10,933 nt of DNA from JALXCG01 sp026991065 [NCBI: Gemmatimonadota bacterium] (GCA_026991065.1 JALXCG010000696.1:1-10933), one strand, 5' to 3'. Shown: positions 1 through 7,739, counted from the stretch's first letter. Notes: generated from the sequence alone by a model not told the origin. Program-made: numbers and translations.

Positions 1-111
1 CGGATCTCTTTTTTGTGATTGTGCACCCGCTCCGCGCCACCCAACCCGAGCGCGCTTCGCCGGCCGCAATTCGCCCCCCGGCCCCTCGCTCCTCGCCGAA
101 CCCGCGTCATC

Positions 112-127
112 CCGGCGGAATGGCCGG
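112..127. repeat. Short REP-like inverted repeat CCGGC-N6-GCCGG
   Basis: CCGGC (112-116) and GCCGG (123-127) flank GGAATG. On the minus strand the context GCCGGGATGACG resembles intergenic repeats common in GC-rich bacteria. A single copy is seen here, so the assignment is tentative. Apart from this and the hairpin at 176-200, I see nothing supportable in positions 1-209. Confidence 0.25.
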
Positions 128-175
128 CAGGCTCCAATCTGCCCTTCGCCCCGCCCGGCCTCCGGGGTCTCGCCC

Positions 176-200
176 TAACCGCTGTCCACACAGCCGGTTA
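176..200 (-). terminator. Hairpin after the last gene, possible terminator
   Basis: TAACCGCTGT (176-185) pairs with ACAGCCGGTTA (190-200) around the loop CCAC: ten base pairs with one bulged base. It starts nine bases after the lipoprotein stop codon. The minus-strand tail is GGGCGAG, without a T-run, so it may act as an imperfect terminator or as a 3'-end stabiliser of the operon message. Confidence 0.5.
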
Positions 201-209
201 CAAGGTGCT

Positions 210-896
210 TCAGCAACCGAAATCGCGCTCCGCGTCATCCTGCTCATCGTGACGCGGCGCGGCAGGCTTCGCGTGCGTCAAAATCGCCGCCACCACCGGC
301 GCCAGCGAACCCATCCCGGCCGCCGCGCCGCGCGCCAGCGCATCGTCGGCGTGCATGCCGCGCCGTTCACCGAGATAGAGTGCCCACACCGCTCCCACAC
401 GGTTGCCGCTGTGGCAGTGGATGTAGACCGCGGCGCCCGATTGCCCGAGCGAATCCAGCAGTGCGAAGAGTTCGGTGCGAAACCGGGGCGCGCGCAGAGC
501 ATCGCCGCTCACCGGGTGGCGCAGAAAGATCCCGCCGTGGCGCTCGACCAGCGCCTGCTCAGCAAACGCCTCTTCGGTCGAATCCCGCAGTGAAAGCACC
601 ACATTTCCAGACCCAATCACCTCCAGCAACCGGGTGGTGTCGGGTTGTGCGGCGCCGATCCAGTGGGGTTGCAGCCGGTGTTCGCCGGGGCCGGGCAGCA
701 ATTCGGCAACCGTGCCGGTTGCTTGTTTCCCCACCTCCCCGGCCGCGGATCGTGCCCCGGCAGCGATACTTTGCGCTGACGCCCGCTCCGGCGGTCCCGA
801 GCGCTGGTCGCGACAACCGCCGAGTGCGATCGCCAGAGCGAGGCACAGGAACCGGCCGGCGCCGGCCACGGCGACGCACCGTCCATGGCGTACCAC
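210..896 (-). CDS. Predicted lipoprotein with CX4R phosphatase-like (DUF442/DSP-type) domain
   Basis: With the chosen GTG (896) the product has 228 residues. It opens with a basic stretch, a hydrophobic core (FLCLALAIAL) and a lipobox LGGC (Cys28), so it is probably a periplasm-facing lipoprotein. After a low-complexity linker (about 29-75) comes a domain running from LQPHWIGAAQPD to the end, with VYIHCHSGNRVGAVWALY: Cys161 and Arg166 form a CX4R loop like that in DUF442/β-lactamase-hydrolase-like and dual-specificity-type phosphatases. A phosphatase or sulfur-transfer role is possible. It lies 49 bp after the reductase gene, so it is probably in the operon. The start is uncertain: a GTG at 869 gives a shorter signal, and the frame stays open into the reductase gene to 1025, but those starts would place the lipobox too far in. 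No strong ribosome binding site is seen. Confidence 0.7.
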   Translation of the reverse strand: MVRHGRCVAVAGAGRFLCLALAIALGGCRDQRSGPPERASAQSIAAGARSAAGEVGKQATGTVAELLPGPGEHRLQPHWIGAAQPDTTRLLEVIGSGNVVLSLRDSTEEAFAEQALVERHGGIFLRHPVSGDALRAPRFRTELFALLDSLGQSGAAVYIHCHSGNRVGAVWALYLGERRGMHADDALARGAAAGMGSLAPVVAAILTHAKPAAPRHDEQDDAERDFGC

Positions 897-945
897 CGGC
901 GCGCCGCGTTCGAACGGTTCGCCGGTGGCCGTGGCCGACCCCGCA

Positions 946-3900
946 TCAGACCGGAATGAGATCGACCCGAGTGTCATAGTAAGAGGCTGATCCACCAATG
1001 AGATCCTGCAATGTGACATTGCCAAGAGTGGGATCGGTGAGCATCACCGCGTTGGGACAGAGCCCCTTGGCGCGGCGCCGGTCGCCGGCAATGTGGGCGC
1101 CGTCGATGGTCAGATCACCGGCGCCGTAGGCCCAATGACCATAGTGCCAGGAGACCGCGACCACTCCCGGACGCATCCCCTCCATCACCTGCAAGCGGCC
1201 GACCACCGGGATCTCCCGGCCATTGTGAAGATCCCACACTCCGCGCTTGTTGCTGCCGGATACCAAGCGCACCCGCTGCCCCGGCTTCAGCCCCATCTCG
1301 CGGGCCGTCGCCGAGTTGATCAGGACGCGATTTTCATCCAGCACGGCGCCGATCCAGTAGTCCGGCACAGTGCGCGACTGGCCGCCGGCAATCTCCTTGT
1401 AAGTGATCAGACGCAGCGGCAGATTGCCCTGCTTCACCGGTTTGTCGTTGTAGCCGAGAATCGGCTGGGCCAGAGCGATCCCGGAGAAACGCTTGCCGGT
1501 ATAGGGATGGCGCGAACCGGCGACCCGCTCCACATAGAAGTGGAACATGCCTCGGAAGGGGTGCGGTTGCAACGGTCCGCTCTTCTGGTAGGTGGAAAAA
1601 TCTTCATAGCGACCGCCGCGGTTGAGTACATAGACCACTTCACGCCACCAGTTGCGTCCGCCTGTCGTGGTGACACTCGCCGGCGCCCGCTCGCGATCGA
1701 AGACGGTGGCGGAGAGGTGCGCGCGCGCCTGCGTGAACACCGTCATCTCTCCGGCGTCGGCCGCTGGCACATGCTGCCCCGGTTTGTCCCCGGCGGCGAG
1801 GTTGGCCACCATTTTAAGGAACCAGTCCTGCGGATGAGTGAAGTCCAGCCCGGGGGCGAAACCATCTTTTCCATATCCCGGTAGCTCCAGTTTTTCCGCC
1901 AGCGCCAGCATCAACGCCTCAAGGCCCATCGGCGTGGCGCGGCCGAAAACCGAAACCGTTTCCACCAGCGGCTCCACCGTCGGTTGTCGCACCTTGGACT
2001 GTCGCACCGGGCAGGCCGGTGTGATGTGCGGCGTTCCCCAGCGTTCCCAGATCGATGTGTCGGGGAAGATGTAATCCGCATACATCGAAGTCTCACCGAC
2101 CACGATGTCGCTGGCCAGCAGCAGCGGCAGTTTCTCCGTGTCTACCAGCGTGGCGATGATTTTGTCACCGGCGGGTGAGGAGAAAGCGGGCGTGGCCTTG
2201 TGCAGCAGCAGCGCCTTGACCGGATAGGGGTAACCATCGGCGATCGACGGTAGGATCTCCTGGTAGACATTGCCGCTGTGGGGGAACCAGGGGCGCTTGG
2301 CGGGATAGCCATTGTCGCGGAAAAGAGTACTCTCCTCGTAGTGGGCTTTTTCGCGATTGATGCGGTGGCCGAACGGCGTGAGCTTGCCGGGGTGCAGCCC
2401 CTTGGTGAGCGGGAATGGCTGTCCCGGCTTGCTGCCATCTTCGTGCCAGTGACCGCCGCCGGCGCTCAGTCCCCCTTTCCAAGAGGAGTTTCCGACCAGC
2501 ATGTTGAGCAGGATCACTGCCTGCCCGTTGTAGTAGCCATTGGTTCGCTGCACCGGACCGCGGTACATCTCCGCCACCGACTTGCGCCCATGCGCCGCGA
2601 ACTCTTTGGCCACCGCGATGATATCCGCCACCGGGATGCCGCACTCCTTGCTCCAGCTTTTGAGAGAGCGGGAGAAGGCGTAATCGCGCACCACCTGCAA
2701 CGCCGACTTCACCCGGATGCCGCCGATCTCGCCGCTGAACCAGAGGTCCCCGGTGACTGCCTGAGCGGCATCATTGGTGTCGAGGATGACCGGTTCGCCA
2801 TCGCGCGTGGTCACGAAGTGGTGCTCATCGCCCAACCCGATATCGGCGGCCCGCAGCAGCGCGCCGGGGCCATCCTCTTCGATCCGCACCAGCCAGGTGG
2901 CGTCGGTCCAGGTGGGATTTCCGGCGGCGCTCGCGGCGGCTCGGTTGGCCGCGCGCAAGTAGCCGGCATCAAAGGCCTCATTCTCCAGCATCCAGCGGAC
3001 CATGGCGTAGGCCAGCGCGGCATCCCCGCCGGGTTGGACCGGCAGCCACTTCCAGGCCTTGGCCGCGGTCTTGGAGAGACGCGGATCGACCACCGCATAG
3101 CGCAGTTTGCCATCGACCTGGCCATTGGTCACCAGGTTGCTCAGGTAGGGCGGACCAAAATTGGCTTCGAAGGCGCCGGTACCGAAGAAGATGACAAACT
3201 CGCTCTGGTAGAGATCCGGCTTCATGTGGTGCTTGCCGCCGGTCCACTTGCCGCCTTTGTATTGCGTGGTGACCTCGAAATAGGCGATGTGGTGCGATTG
3301 CTCGCAGATCGAGGTGTGCTCGAACCAGTTGATGCTGCCGAAAGCCGAGTTCACCCAGCGCTTGGCGAACTCTTTGCGGCCGTGCTCAATGCGCCCGCCC
3401 TGGAAGACGAACTGATTGTTGGCGGGGCCGAGGTCCGGGTGATCGGGGTCGATCAGCAGGTCGAGGTGCGCCCGGTGGCGGCGCTTGAAGGCGGCGACAG
3501 ACAACTCCCCGGTCGCAACCTTTTTGGCGTCGGCGGCCATCGCTTTCGCCAGTTGGGGGTCGCGCATCTTGCGGATCTCGTTCAACCCCGGAACGTGGCG
3601 CTCCTCTTCGCCGGGAACATGGGCGAAGAGCTTGCCGCCGCTGCAGATTTCGGCAACCGCCTTCTCGAACGAGATCACCTGCCACTGATTGGCGCCGCGT
3701 TTGCCGGCGCGCTTGAGCACTTTGACCACGCGATAGGGGTCATACTGTGACTGGATTCCGGCCTGGCCCTTGGGGCAGACCGCGCCATCCACCAGGGCAC
3801 CGCTGGCCGGCGCCGTGGCATAAGGAATGGCCGGGTTGAAGGTCTGAATGCTGTAGGGATTGCCGTCGATCTTGCTGATCGTTCCCGCTTCATGTTTGAC

Positions 3901-4116
3901 CTTGATCGGACAGTCGGTGTGGCACTGCAGACAGACCGAGTAGATCACGTTTTCGGGGTCGTTGAGGGTGTAGTTCCAGTCCTCGGCGCGCGGCGCGGAG
4001 GCGCAGCCGGTGGCCAGCGAAGCCAGGGCGCCGCTGCCGCCGAGAAGCGCCGAGGTCTGCATGAACTGTCGTCGGGTCACCCCGTTGACGCGGGGCTTGG
4101 TGGTTTCATTGGACAT
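946..4116 (-). CDS. Molybdopterin oxidoreductase catalytic subunit, TtrA-like (Mo-bisMGD, [4Fe-4S])
   Basis: Catalytic subunit of 1056 residues in the DMSO reductase family. A Tat signal (TRRQFMQTSALLGG, Arg15-Arg16) leads to LATGC, so Cys38 might be lipidated. A [4Fe-4S] site uses C62-X2-C65-X3-C69 and a distant C114 (CPKGQ, Lys116 between cluster and cofactor). Cys271 in HTSICEQSHH is the likely Mo ligand. The C-terminal dinucleotide-binding domain is intact (GLKPGQRVRLVSG; ending near LTDPTLGNVTLQDL). The long gap before the fourth Cys, the length, KRGANQWQVISFE, YRGPVQRTNGYYN and TGKRFSG agree with TtrA rather than the shorter PsrA/PhsA (about 750). The order B-C-A matches ttrBCA. Substrate is not determined: tetrathionate is the leading candidate, with selenate, selenite or arsenate reductase relatives possible. 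The ATG has GGGAGG eight bases upstream. Confidence 0.9.
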   Translation of the reverse strand: MSNETTKPRVNGVTRRQFMQTSALLGGSGALASLATGCASAPRAEDWNYTLNDPENVIYSVCLQCHTDCPIKVKHEAGTISKIDGNPYSIQTFNPAIPYATAPASGALVDGAVCPKGQAGIQSQYDPYRVVKVLKRAGKRGANQWQVISFEKAVAEICSGGKLFAHVPGEEERHVPGLNEIRKMRDPQLAKAMAADAKKVATGELSVAAFKRRHRAHLDLLIDPDHPDLGPANNQFVFQGGRIEHGRKEFAKRWVNSAFGSINWFEHTSICEQSHHIAYFEVTTQYKGGKWTGGKHHMKPDLYQSEFVIFFGTGAFEANFGPPYLSNLVTNGQVDGKLRYAVVDPRLSKTAAKAWKWLPVQPGGDAALAYAMVRWMLENEAFDAGYLRAANRAAASAAGNPTWTDATWLVRIEEDGPGALLRAADIGLGDEHHFVTTRDGEPVILDTNDAAQAVTGDLWFSGEIGGIRVKSALQVVRDYAFSRSLKSWSKECGIPVADIIAVAKEFAAHGRKSVAEMYRGPVQRTNGYYNGQAVILLNMLVGNSSWKGGLSAGGGHWHEDGSKPGQPFPLTKGLHPGKLTPFGHRINREKAHYEESTLFRDNGYPAKRPWFPHSGNVYQEILPSIADGYPYPVKALLLHKATPAFSSPAGDKIIATLVDTEKLPLLLASDIVVGETSMYADYIFPDTSIWERWGTPHITPACPVRQSKVRQPTVEPLVETVSVFGRATPMGLEALMLALAEKLELPGYGKDGFAPGLDFTHPQDWFLKMVANLAAGDKPGQHVPAADAGEMTVFTQARAHLSATVFDRERAPASVTTTGGRNWWREVVYVLNRGGRYEDFSTYQKSGPLQPHPFRGMFHFYVERVAGSRHPYTGKRFSGIALAQPILGYNDKPVKQGNLPLRLITYKEIAGGQSRTVPDYWIGAVLDENRVLINSATAREMGLKPGQRVRLVSGSNKRGVWDLHNGREIPVVGRLQVMEGMRPGVVAVSWHYGHWAYGAGDLTIDGAHIAGDRRRAKGLCPNAVMLTDPTLGNVTLQDLIGGSASYYDTRVDLIPV

Positions 4117-5389
4117 GGCCGGGGCCTCCCTGAAGTTGCGGCTCCAGATCGGGATTGGCGTCGTGGTCGACCACTGGAAGCAGGCTCTTGCCGAGTAGGA
4201 AGAGGAGCGCGGCGGTCGACACCGCGAAGATGAAAAGCAGCCATTCGGCGCTGCTGGGGAAGTACTCGAAGCTCAGGCCGGGGCCCTGAAAAGCGTCGCG
4301 CAGGCCTTCCATTTCCGGAACCGCGAGACCGGGGATGACGATATTGAGACGCACCGACATGAAGGTCGCCGCGATCAGGCCGCCGGCCCAGCCGACGGCA
4401 CTGGCACGCTTGCCGGCGAAGAGCAGCAGAAGCGCCGGGAGCAGAATCCCCAGGCCGACATGGACGCCCCAATAGACCCACCAGTAGTGGCCGAAGAGGA
4501 TCAGCTTCAGGCTGGCGCTTTCCGCGGGCAGCGAACTCCAGAGACCGATCGAGATTTCGGCCCATTCGAGAATCACATCAAAGGCGAGCAGGCCGAGAAT
4601 GATCCTGCCGATCAGGACCACGATCGCGGTGTTGTCGCCATCCTCTTTTCCCGGGCCCCAGATCGCCGTAACCATCGCCAGTAGTGCCGCGCCGGAGAGC
4701 AGCGCGCCGACCAGGAAGATGATCGGTGTCAGCCCCGAATTCCAGTAGGGCCGCGCACCGACCACGCCGAAGATGGCTCCGACCGAGCCATGGAACGCGA
4801 TCGCCAGCGGAATCCCGATGCTTCCCAGAATCCGCAGCCGGGCGGCGTCGCGCCGGCGCGAGGCCGCAGACGCATCGCGGTTGCCGAAGGTCAGGATTCG
4901 ACAGAGCGTGCCCGCCAGACCCGGGGCATCGGCCTGGAGGACCAGGCGCAAGCGCATCGCCTGCCAGAACTCGACCAGTAGCAACACAAAATATGCGCCG
5001 TAGAGCCACGCCATCCAGCCCATGACGGAGCCAAAATTGGTTCTTAGCACCATCCGCCAGACCCGGTCCATGTGCCCCAGATCCATCCAGATCATCAGCA
5101 ACGCGCCGATCAGCGTAGTCAGCGCGGTGAGAAGCGCCAGGGTGCCGATTCTTTCCAGCGCCTTGACCCGAAATACAAAGACCAGGGCGGACATCACAAA
5201 AGCGCCGGCGGAGAGGCCGATCATGTAGATGTACCCCGAAACCCACAATCCCCAAGGGATGTAGGATCCATAGTTGGCGCTCGCGTGACCGACGGTAAGC
5301 CGGGTCCAGAGACCGACCAGGCCCGCGATCAGGCCGGTCAGCGCCAGGAACCAGAAAAGCCGGTCGGCGCCTTTTCTTGCAGTGCTCAT
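4106..5389 (-). CDS. NrfD/PsrC-family membrane subunit, quinol oxidising (TtrC-like)
   Basis: A 427-residue integral membrane protein with about nine or ten hydrophobic segments (roughly 11-29, 43-73, 80-102, 121-142, 190-215, 222-245, 260-285, 300-325, 333-350, 388-410). The second segment has PWGLWVSGYIYMIGLSAGAF, typical of NrfD/PsrC proteins that anchor periplasmic iron-sulfur molybdoenzymes and exchange electrons with the quinone pool. No haem-binding motif is evident. It is longer than Salmonella TtrC (about 340), with a basic loop around 150-190 and a polar C-terminal tail. The ATG at 5389 follows AGG and matches the start of homology. Its last 11 bp overlap the catalytic gene, evidence for one operon. 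The family is firm; the exact subgroup (TtrC, PsrC, SrdC) is open. Confidence 0.9.
   Translation of the reverse strand: MSTARKGADRLFWFLALTGLIAGLVGLWTRLTVGHASANYGSYIPWGLWVSGYIYMIGLSAGAFVMSALVFVFRVKALERIGTLALLTALTTLIGALLMIWMDLGHMDRVWRMVLRTNFGSVMGWMAWLYGAYFVLLLVEFWQAMRLRLVLQADAPGLAGTLCRILTFGNRDASAASRRRDAARLRILGSIGIPLAIAFHGSVGAIFGVVGARPYWNSGLTPIIFLVGALLSGAALLAMVTAIWGPGKEDGDNTAIVVLIGRIILGLLAFDVILEWAEISIGLWSSLPAESASLKLILFGHYWWVYWGVHVGLGILLPALLLLFAGKRASAVGWAGGLIAATFMSVRLNIVIPGLAVPEMEGLRDAFQGPGLSFEYFPSSAEWLLFIFAVSTAALLFLLGKSLLPVVDHDANPDLEPQLQGGPGHVQ
4125..4130 (-). promoter_or_regulatory. Ribosome binding site of the catalytic subunit
   Basis: GGGAGG, eight bases before the ATG at 4116, lies within the end of the membrane-subunit gene and fixes the start just ahead of the Tat signal. 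Confidence 0.65.
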
Positions 5390-5404
5390 GGTACCTGTTT
5401 CCCT

Positions 5405-6358
5405 TTAGAGTAGATAGTGGACTTTGGGTTGCGTGCCCAGTTCCTCTTTCAGACGCATCCCGTTGGGGCGACCGATCAATTCGGCGATCAGGCTGTCGGG
5501 GTCGTTGGCATCGCCGAAGAATGTGGCGTGACCGATGCAGCCGGTCACACATTCCGGCAGCATCCCTTTTTCCAGCCGATGCACGCAAAAGTGACACTTG
5601 CGGGCGTTGCCGATCGGGGAAGCGTCCGGCTCGCGTCCCCACTCTTTGCCGTAGTCGTGGGCTTTGGTCTGCTCATAGCGGGCCGCGCGCGCGCGGTCGA
5701 CCAGCGCCGGCGTGTTTTCCGGGGTGCGGTCGGTGTAGTTGTGACCAGCGTCGAAGGTGCGGGCGCTGTAGGGGCAGGCGGTCAGGCAGTAGCGGCAACC
5801 GATGCACTGATCGTAGTCGATCTCGACAATGCCGTCGGCTCGCTTCCAGGTGGCGCTGACCGGGCAAACCGCGGTGCAGGAGGGTTTTTCGCACTGCATA
5901 CAGGGGCGCGGGGTGAACCGCCGGCTGACATGGGGAAACTTGCCGAGTTCCTCTTCCATCACCGGGCGGTAGACCACACCGGGGGGCAGTTTGTTTTCGG
6001 CGATGCAGGAGATGGTGCAGGCGTGACAACCGACACATTTTCGGAGATCGATCACCATGCTCCAGCGCCGCTCGGCGGCCGGTTTGGCCAGGGCGCGGCG
6101 CAGTTCGCGCATCATCCTCAGAACCACATCCTCGCCCTCGGTCTCGGGCGGCAGGTCCGGCATTTTGAGCGCACCGGGCGCGCGCCTTGGGGACTGCGCC
6201 AGCGCCGGCAGCGCGCCACCGGCCAGCGCGGGTGCCAGCAGTGAAGCGAAGACACCGGAGCCGAATTTGGCCAGGAACTCTCTGCGCACGCGGGTCGCGT
6301 CGGCGGATGCCGCTTCGCGCTCTGGTGCTGTGGTTGGATCTTTGGATTGCTTGTTCAT
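5405..6358 (-). CDS. Four-cluster [4Fe-4S] ferredoxin subunit of molybdoenzyme (TtrB-like)
   Basis: Electron-transfer subunit, 317 residues from the chosen ATG (6358), which follows AAAAGGCGAGG; an ATG eight codons upstream (6382) has no ribosome binding site. The N-terminus has a Tat signal, RREFLAKF (Arg25-Arg26) with a hydrophobic stretch ending ALPALA, so this subunit appears to carry its own export signal, as in TtrB of Salmonella. Sixteen cysteines form four clusters: C108/111/114/118, C153/156/161/165, C185/188/191/195 and C255/258/270/274, the DmsB/NrfC/TtrB/PsrB pattern. The start of the fold ([18 protein letters not shown]) and the end ([16 protein letters not shown]) read closely like TtrB. 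It would wire quinol electrons from the membrane subunit to the catalytic subunit on the periplasmic side. The gene ends 15 bp before the next start. Confidence 0.93.
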   Translation of the reverse strand: MNKQSKDPTTAPEREAASADATRVRREFLAKFGSGVFASLLAPALAGGALPALAQSPRRAPGALKMPDLPPETEGEDVVLRMMRELRRALAKPAAERRWSMVIDLRKCVGCHACTISCIAENKLPPGVVYRPVMEEELGKFPHVSRRFTPRPCMQCEKPSCTAVCPVSATWKRADGIVEIDYDQCIGCRYCLTACPYSARTFDAGHNYTDRTPENTPALVDRARAARYEQTKAHDYGKEWGREPDASPIGNARKCHFCVHRLEKGMLPECVTGCIGHATFFGDANDPDSLIAELIGRPNGMRLKEELGTQPKVHYLL

Positions 6359-6401
6359 GGGGCCTCGCCTTTTCAAGCTCATGTTGTGGCCGTTGTCGTC
6401 A

Positions 6402-6413
6402 GCTCCCGGGAGC
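6402..6413. repeat. 12-bp perfect palindrome between porin and reductase genes
   Basis: GCTCCCGGGAGC is self-complementary with no loop. It lies in the 86-bp gap before the ferredoxin-subunit gene. It could be a binding site or a fold near the message junction; nothing else supports a function. Confidence 0.25.
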
Positions 6414-6444
6414 AGGAGTTGGAAAGCGGGAGAAGCCGGGCCGC

Positions 6445-7479
6445 CTAGAATTTGTAGAAGAGAGTGACGCGCGGCACGAGGTCGGCATCGGGGTCGGCGC
6501 CGCCACCGGTCGCGGAGTAGGTCACCGCCTCGACATTGGGCATCAGATGCAGATTCTTGGCGACGGTGAAGTCGAGCCCCGCGACCAAGAAGAGGGGTTT
6601 GGCATCGGCGGCGAAGGGGAGATAGCTGGTCTTCGGACCATCCGGGTTGGGGTCGGAATTGCCGTCGGCGCGGGCGAACGCCCAGGTTGTCTCAGTCAGC
6701 CGGGCGGCGCCGAAAACAGACCACAGAGTCCAGTTGGCGTCGTCGGTTCCCGGGCCCATCTGACGGTTCTGGTAGGCGACCTGTAGGCCGAGACGCGCCT
6801 TGTCGGTCTTGTACGCGGCGAAGCCCTGCAGGGTGTAGCGACTGGTGTCGTCGGGGCGGCGATCGTAGTCGGCGTAGGCTTCGATCAACACCTGGTCGGT
6901 GACCCACGCGCCGAGCGAACCCATGACCATTTTCCCCGTGTTGGTTTCGCTGGCGTTGCTGTTGCCGTTGGCCACCATGGTGTGGTAATAGGCCTTGCCT
7001 TCGGCGCCGAGCTTACCCTTGACAGCCAGGCCGAAGTCGCGCGAAGAGCCATAGCCCTTCTGGAGATCGAGCAGGGTCTTCTCGATTGAACGGTAGCCCC
7101 AAACTTTCTCGATCACCTCCCAGGTGGGGCGCGGAGAGATGCCGAAGACCACCTGTTGGCGATCGTGGGTCCACTTCACATAGGCGTCTTTTACCACCGG
7201 GGTCATCTTGCCTTTGGTGGCAAAGTCACCCGGATGTGCCATTTCGGTGCGCAGGCGGACGGCGACATTGTCGTCGATTTTGCGGTCATAGGTGAAGTAG
7301 ATGCGGCGGAACCAGAAGCCGTTCAGGTCTTCCAGGGCGGGGTCGTGGTTCCCGGCCACGTAGTAGTAGTCGCCAAACATGTAGCCACTGAATTTGCCCG
7401 CGTCGGCGGCAGCCGCGTCGGCGTTGTGGCCGGCGCCGGCGATGGTCATCACGGCAAGAGCCAATAGCATCTTTTTCAC
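6445..7479 (-). CDS. Outer-membrane β-barrel porin
   Basis: A 344-residue protein starting at GTG with a clear ribosome binding site. It begins [10 protein letters not shown], a Sec signal peptide, with cleavage likely near the ADAAA stretch (about 20-26). The mature part alternates polar and aromatic residues throughout ([32 protein letters not shown]) and ends LFYKF, with the terminal Phe typical of porins inserted by the Bam machinery. The layout resembles general or anion-type porins, but no specific family can be assigned by eye. It is the first gene after the σ54 promoter candidate and lies 86 bp before the reductase operon. A role in letting the anionic substrate enter the periplasm is inferred from that context. 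The 86-bp gap shows no terminator, so co-transcription is likely. Confidence 0.8.
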   Translation of the reverse strand: MKKMLLALAVMTIAGAGHNADAAAADAGKFSGYMFGDYYYVAGNHDPALEDLNGFWFRRIYFTYDRKIDDNVAVRLRTEMAHPGDFATKGKMTPVVKDAYVKWTHDRQQVVFGISPRPTWEVIEKVWGYRSIEKTLLDLQKGYGSSRDFGLAVKGKLGAEGKAYYHTMVANGNSNASETNTGKMVMGSLGAWVTDQVLIEAYADYDRRPDDTSRYTLQGFAAYKTDKARLGLQVAYQNRQMGPGTDDANWTLWSVFGAARLTETTWAFARADGNSDPNPDGPKTSYLPFAADAKPLFLVAGLDFTVAKNLHLMPNVEAVTYSATGGGADPDADLVPRVTLFYKF

Positions 7480-7487
7480 GGATCAAT

Positions 7488-7492
7488 CTCCT
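7488..7492 (-). promoter_or_regulatory. Ribosome binding site of the porin gene
   Basis: AGGAG sits eight bases before the GTG at 7479. It supports GTG as the start rather than the ATG three codons later. Confidence 0.75.
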
Positions 7493-7502
7493 GAGGCTGG
7501 AT

Positions 7503-7550
7503 GCCTCCGCAGCCGGCGGGCGGTGGTTCTCCGGGCCGTTCCGCGGAGGC
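7503..7550 (-). other. Long hairpin in the porin leader
   Basis: GCCTCCGC (7503-7510) and GCGGAGGC (7543-7550) are perfectly complementary over eight base pairs. The 32 bases between can form further short G/C pairings, giving an extended stem. It ends ten bases before the porin's ribosome binding site, so that site stays free. It may stabilise the mRNA or have a regulatory role. I do not recognise it as a known riboswitch class. Confidence 0.4.
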
Positions 7551-7563
7551 GACAGTAGTTTTC

Positions 7564-7594
7564 CGAATGGGCGACGGCTGCTGCGTCGCATTCG
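7564..7594 (-). other. Hairpin at the predicted 5' end of the porin leader
   Basis: CGAATG plus CGACG (7564-7569, 7572-7576) pair with CGTCG plus CATTCG (7584-7594): 11 base pairs with a two-base bulge and a seven-base loop. It would begin about five bases from the predicted σ54 transcript start. As DNA it carries the same CGACG/CGTCG half-sites as the two upstream dyads, so it may instead be a third regulator site downstream of the promoter. Function unknown. Confidence 0.45.
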
Positions 7595-7609
7595 TTGTGA
7601 TCTCCCCTC

Positions 7610-7625
7610 ATCAAGATGCGTGCCA
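7610..7625 (-). promoter_or_regulatory. Candidate σ54 (-24/-12) promoter of the porin-reductase operon
   Basis: Read on the minus strand, TGGCACGCATCTTGAT matches the σ54 consensus TGGCACG-N4-TTGC(A/T) at every fixed base but one: the -12 dinucleotide is GA instead of GC. The distance between the GG and -12 elements is the required ten bases. Transcription would start near 7599, giving a leader of about 120 bases before the porin GTG. The gene just upstream encodes a σ54 activator, which supports the call. Confidence 0.6.
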
Positions 7626-7721
7626 TCGGCACCGCACCCCTTCTTGCACGGCGAACCGAAGGGCAGGTAGGGAGATAGATCGAGATGGCCGGACCGGAGC
7701 CGCGGCCGCGCGGGCGTGGAG

Positions 7722-7736
7722 ACGACGATTTGTCGT
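7722..7736. repeat. Dyad ACGAC-N5-GTCGT, candidate activator site 2
   Basis: ACGAC (7722-7726) and GTCGT (7732-7736) are a perfect 5-bp inverted repeat. The motif CGACGATTTGTCG resembles the neighbouring CGACGAGATTTCGTCG, so the two look like copies of one binding site. Spacing and position fit a tandem upstream activator sequence for the adjacent NtrC-type regulator. This is inferred from symmetry and position, not from a known consensus. Confidence 0.45.
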
Positions 7737-7739
7737 TGC

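Noticed and set aside
9-14. Run of six T as part of a plus-strand terminator
   Set aside because: No hairpin precedes it within the window and no plus-strand gene is supported.
15-593. Plus-strand frame covering the left edge
   Set aside because: Arg/Pro-rich, overlaps the lipoprotein gene antisense, and has no ribosome binding site or domain.
2278-3750. Open frame of 490 codons on the plus strand
   Set aside because: It is fully antisense to the catalytic subunit gene, shows no recognisable domain, and long antisense frames are expected in GC-rich coding DNA.
4578-5642. Open frame of 354 codons on the minus strand across the B and C genes
   Set aside because: It is a wrong-frame reading of the membrane and ferredoxin subunits, rich in Arg, Pro and Gly, with no homology.
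7503-7594. Moco riboswitch in the porin leader
   Set aside because: The structure is suggestive only by context; I could not match the conserved core of the Moco RNA motif.
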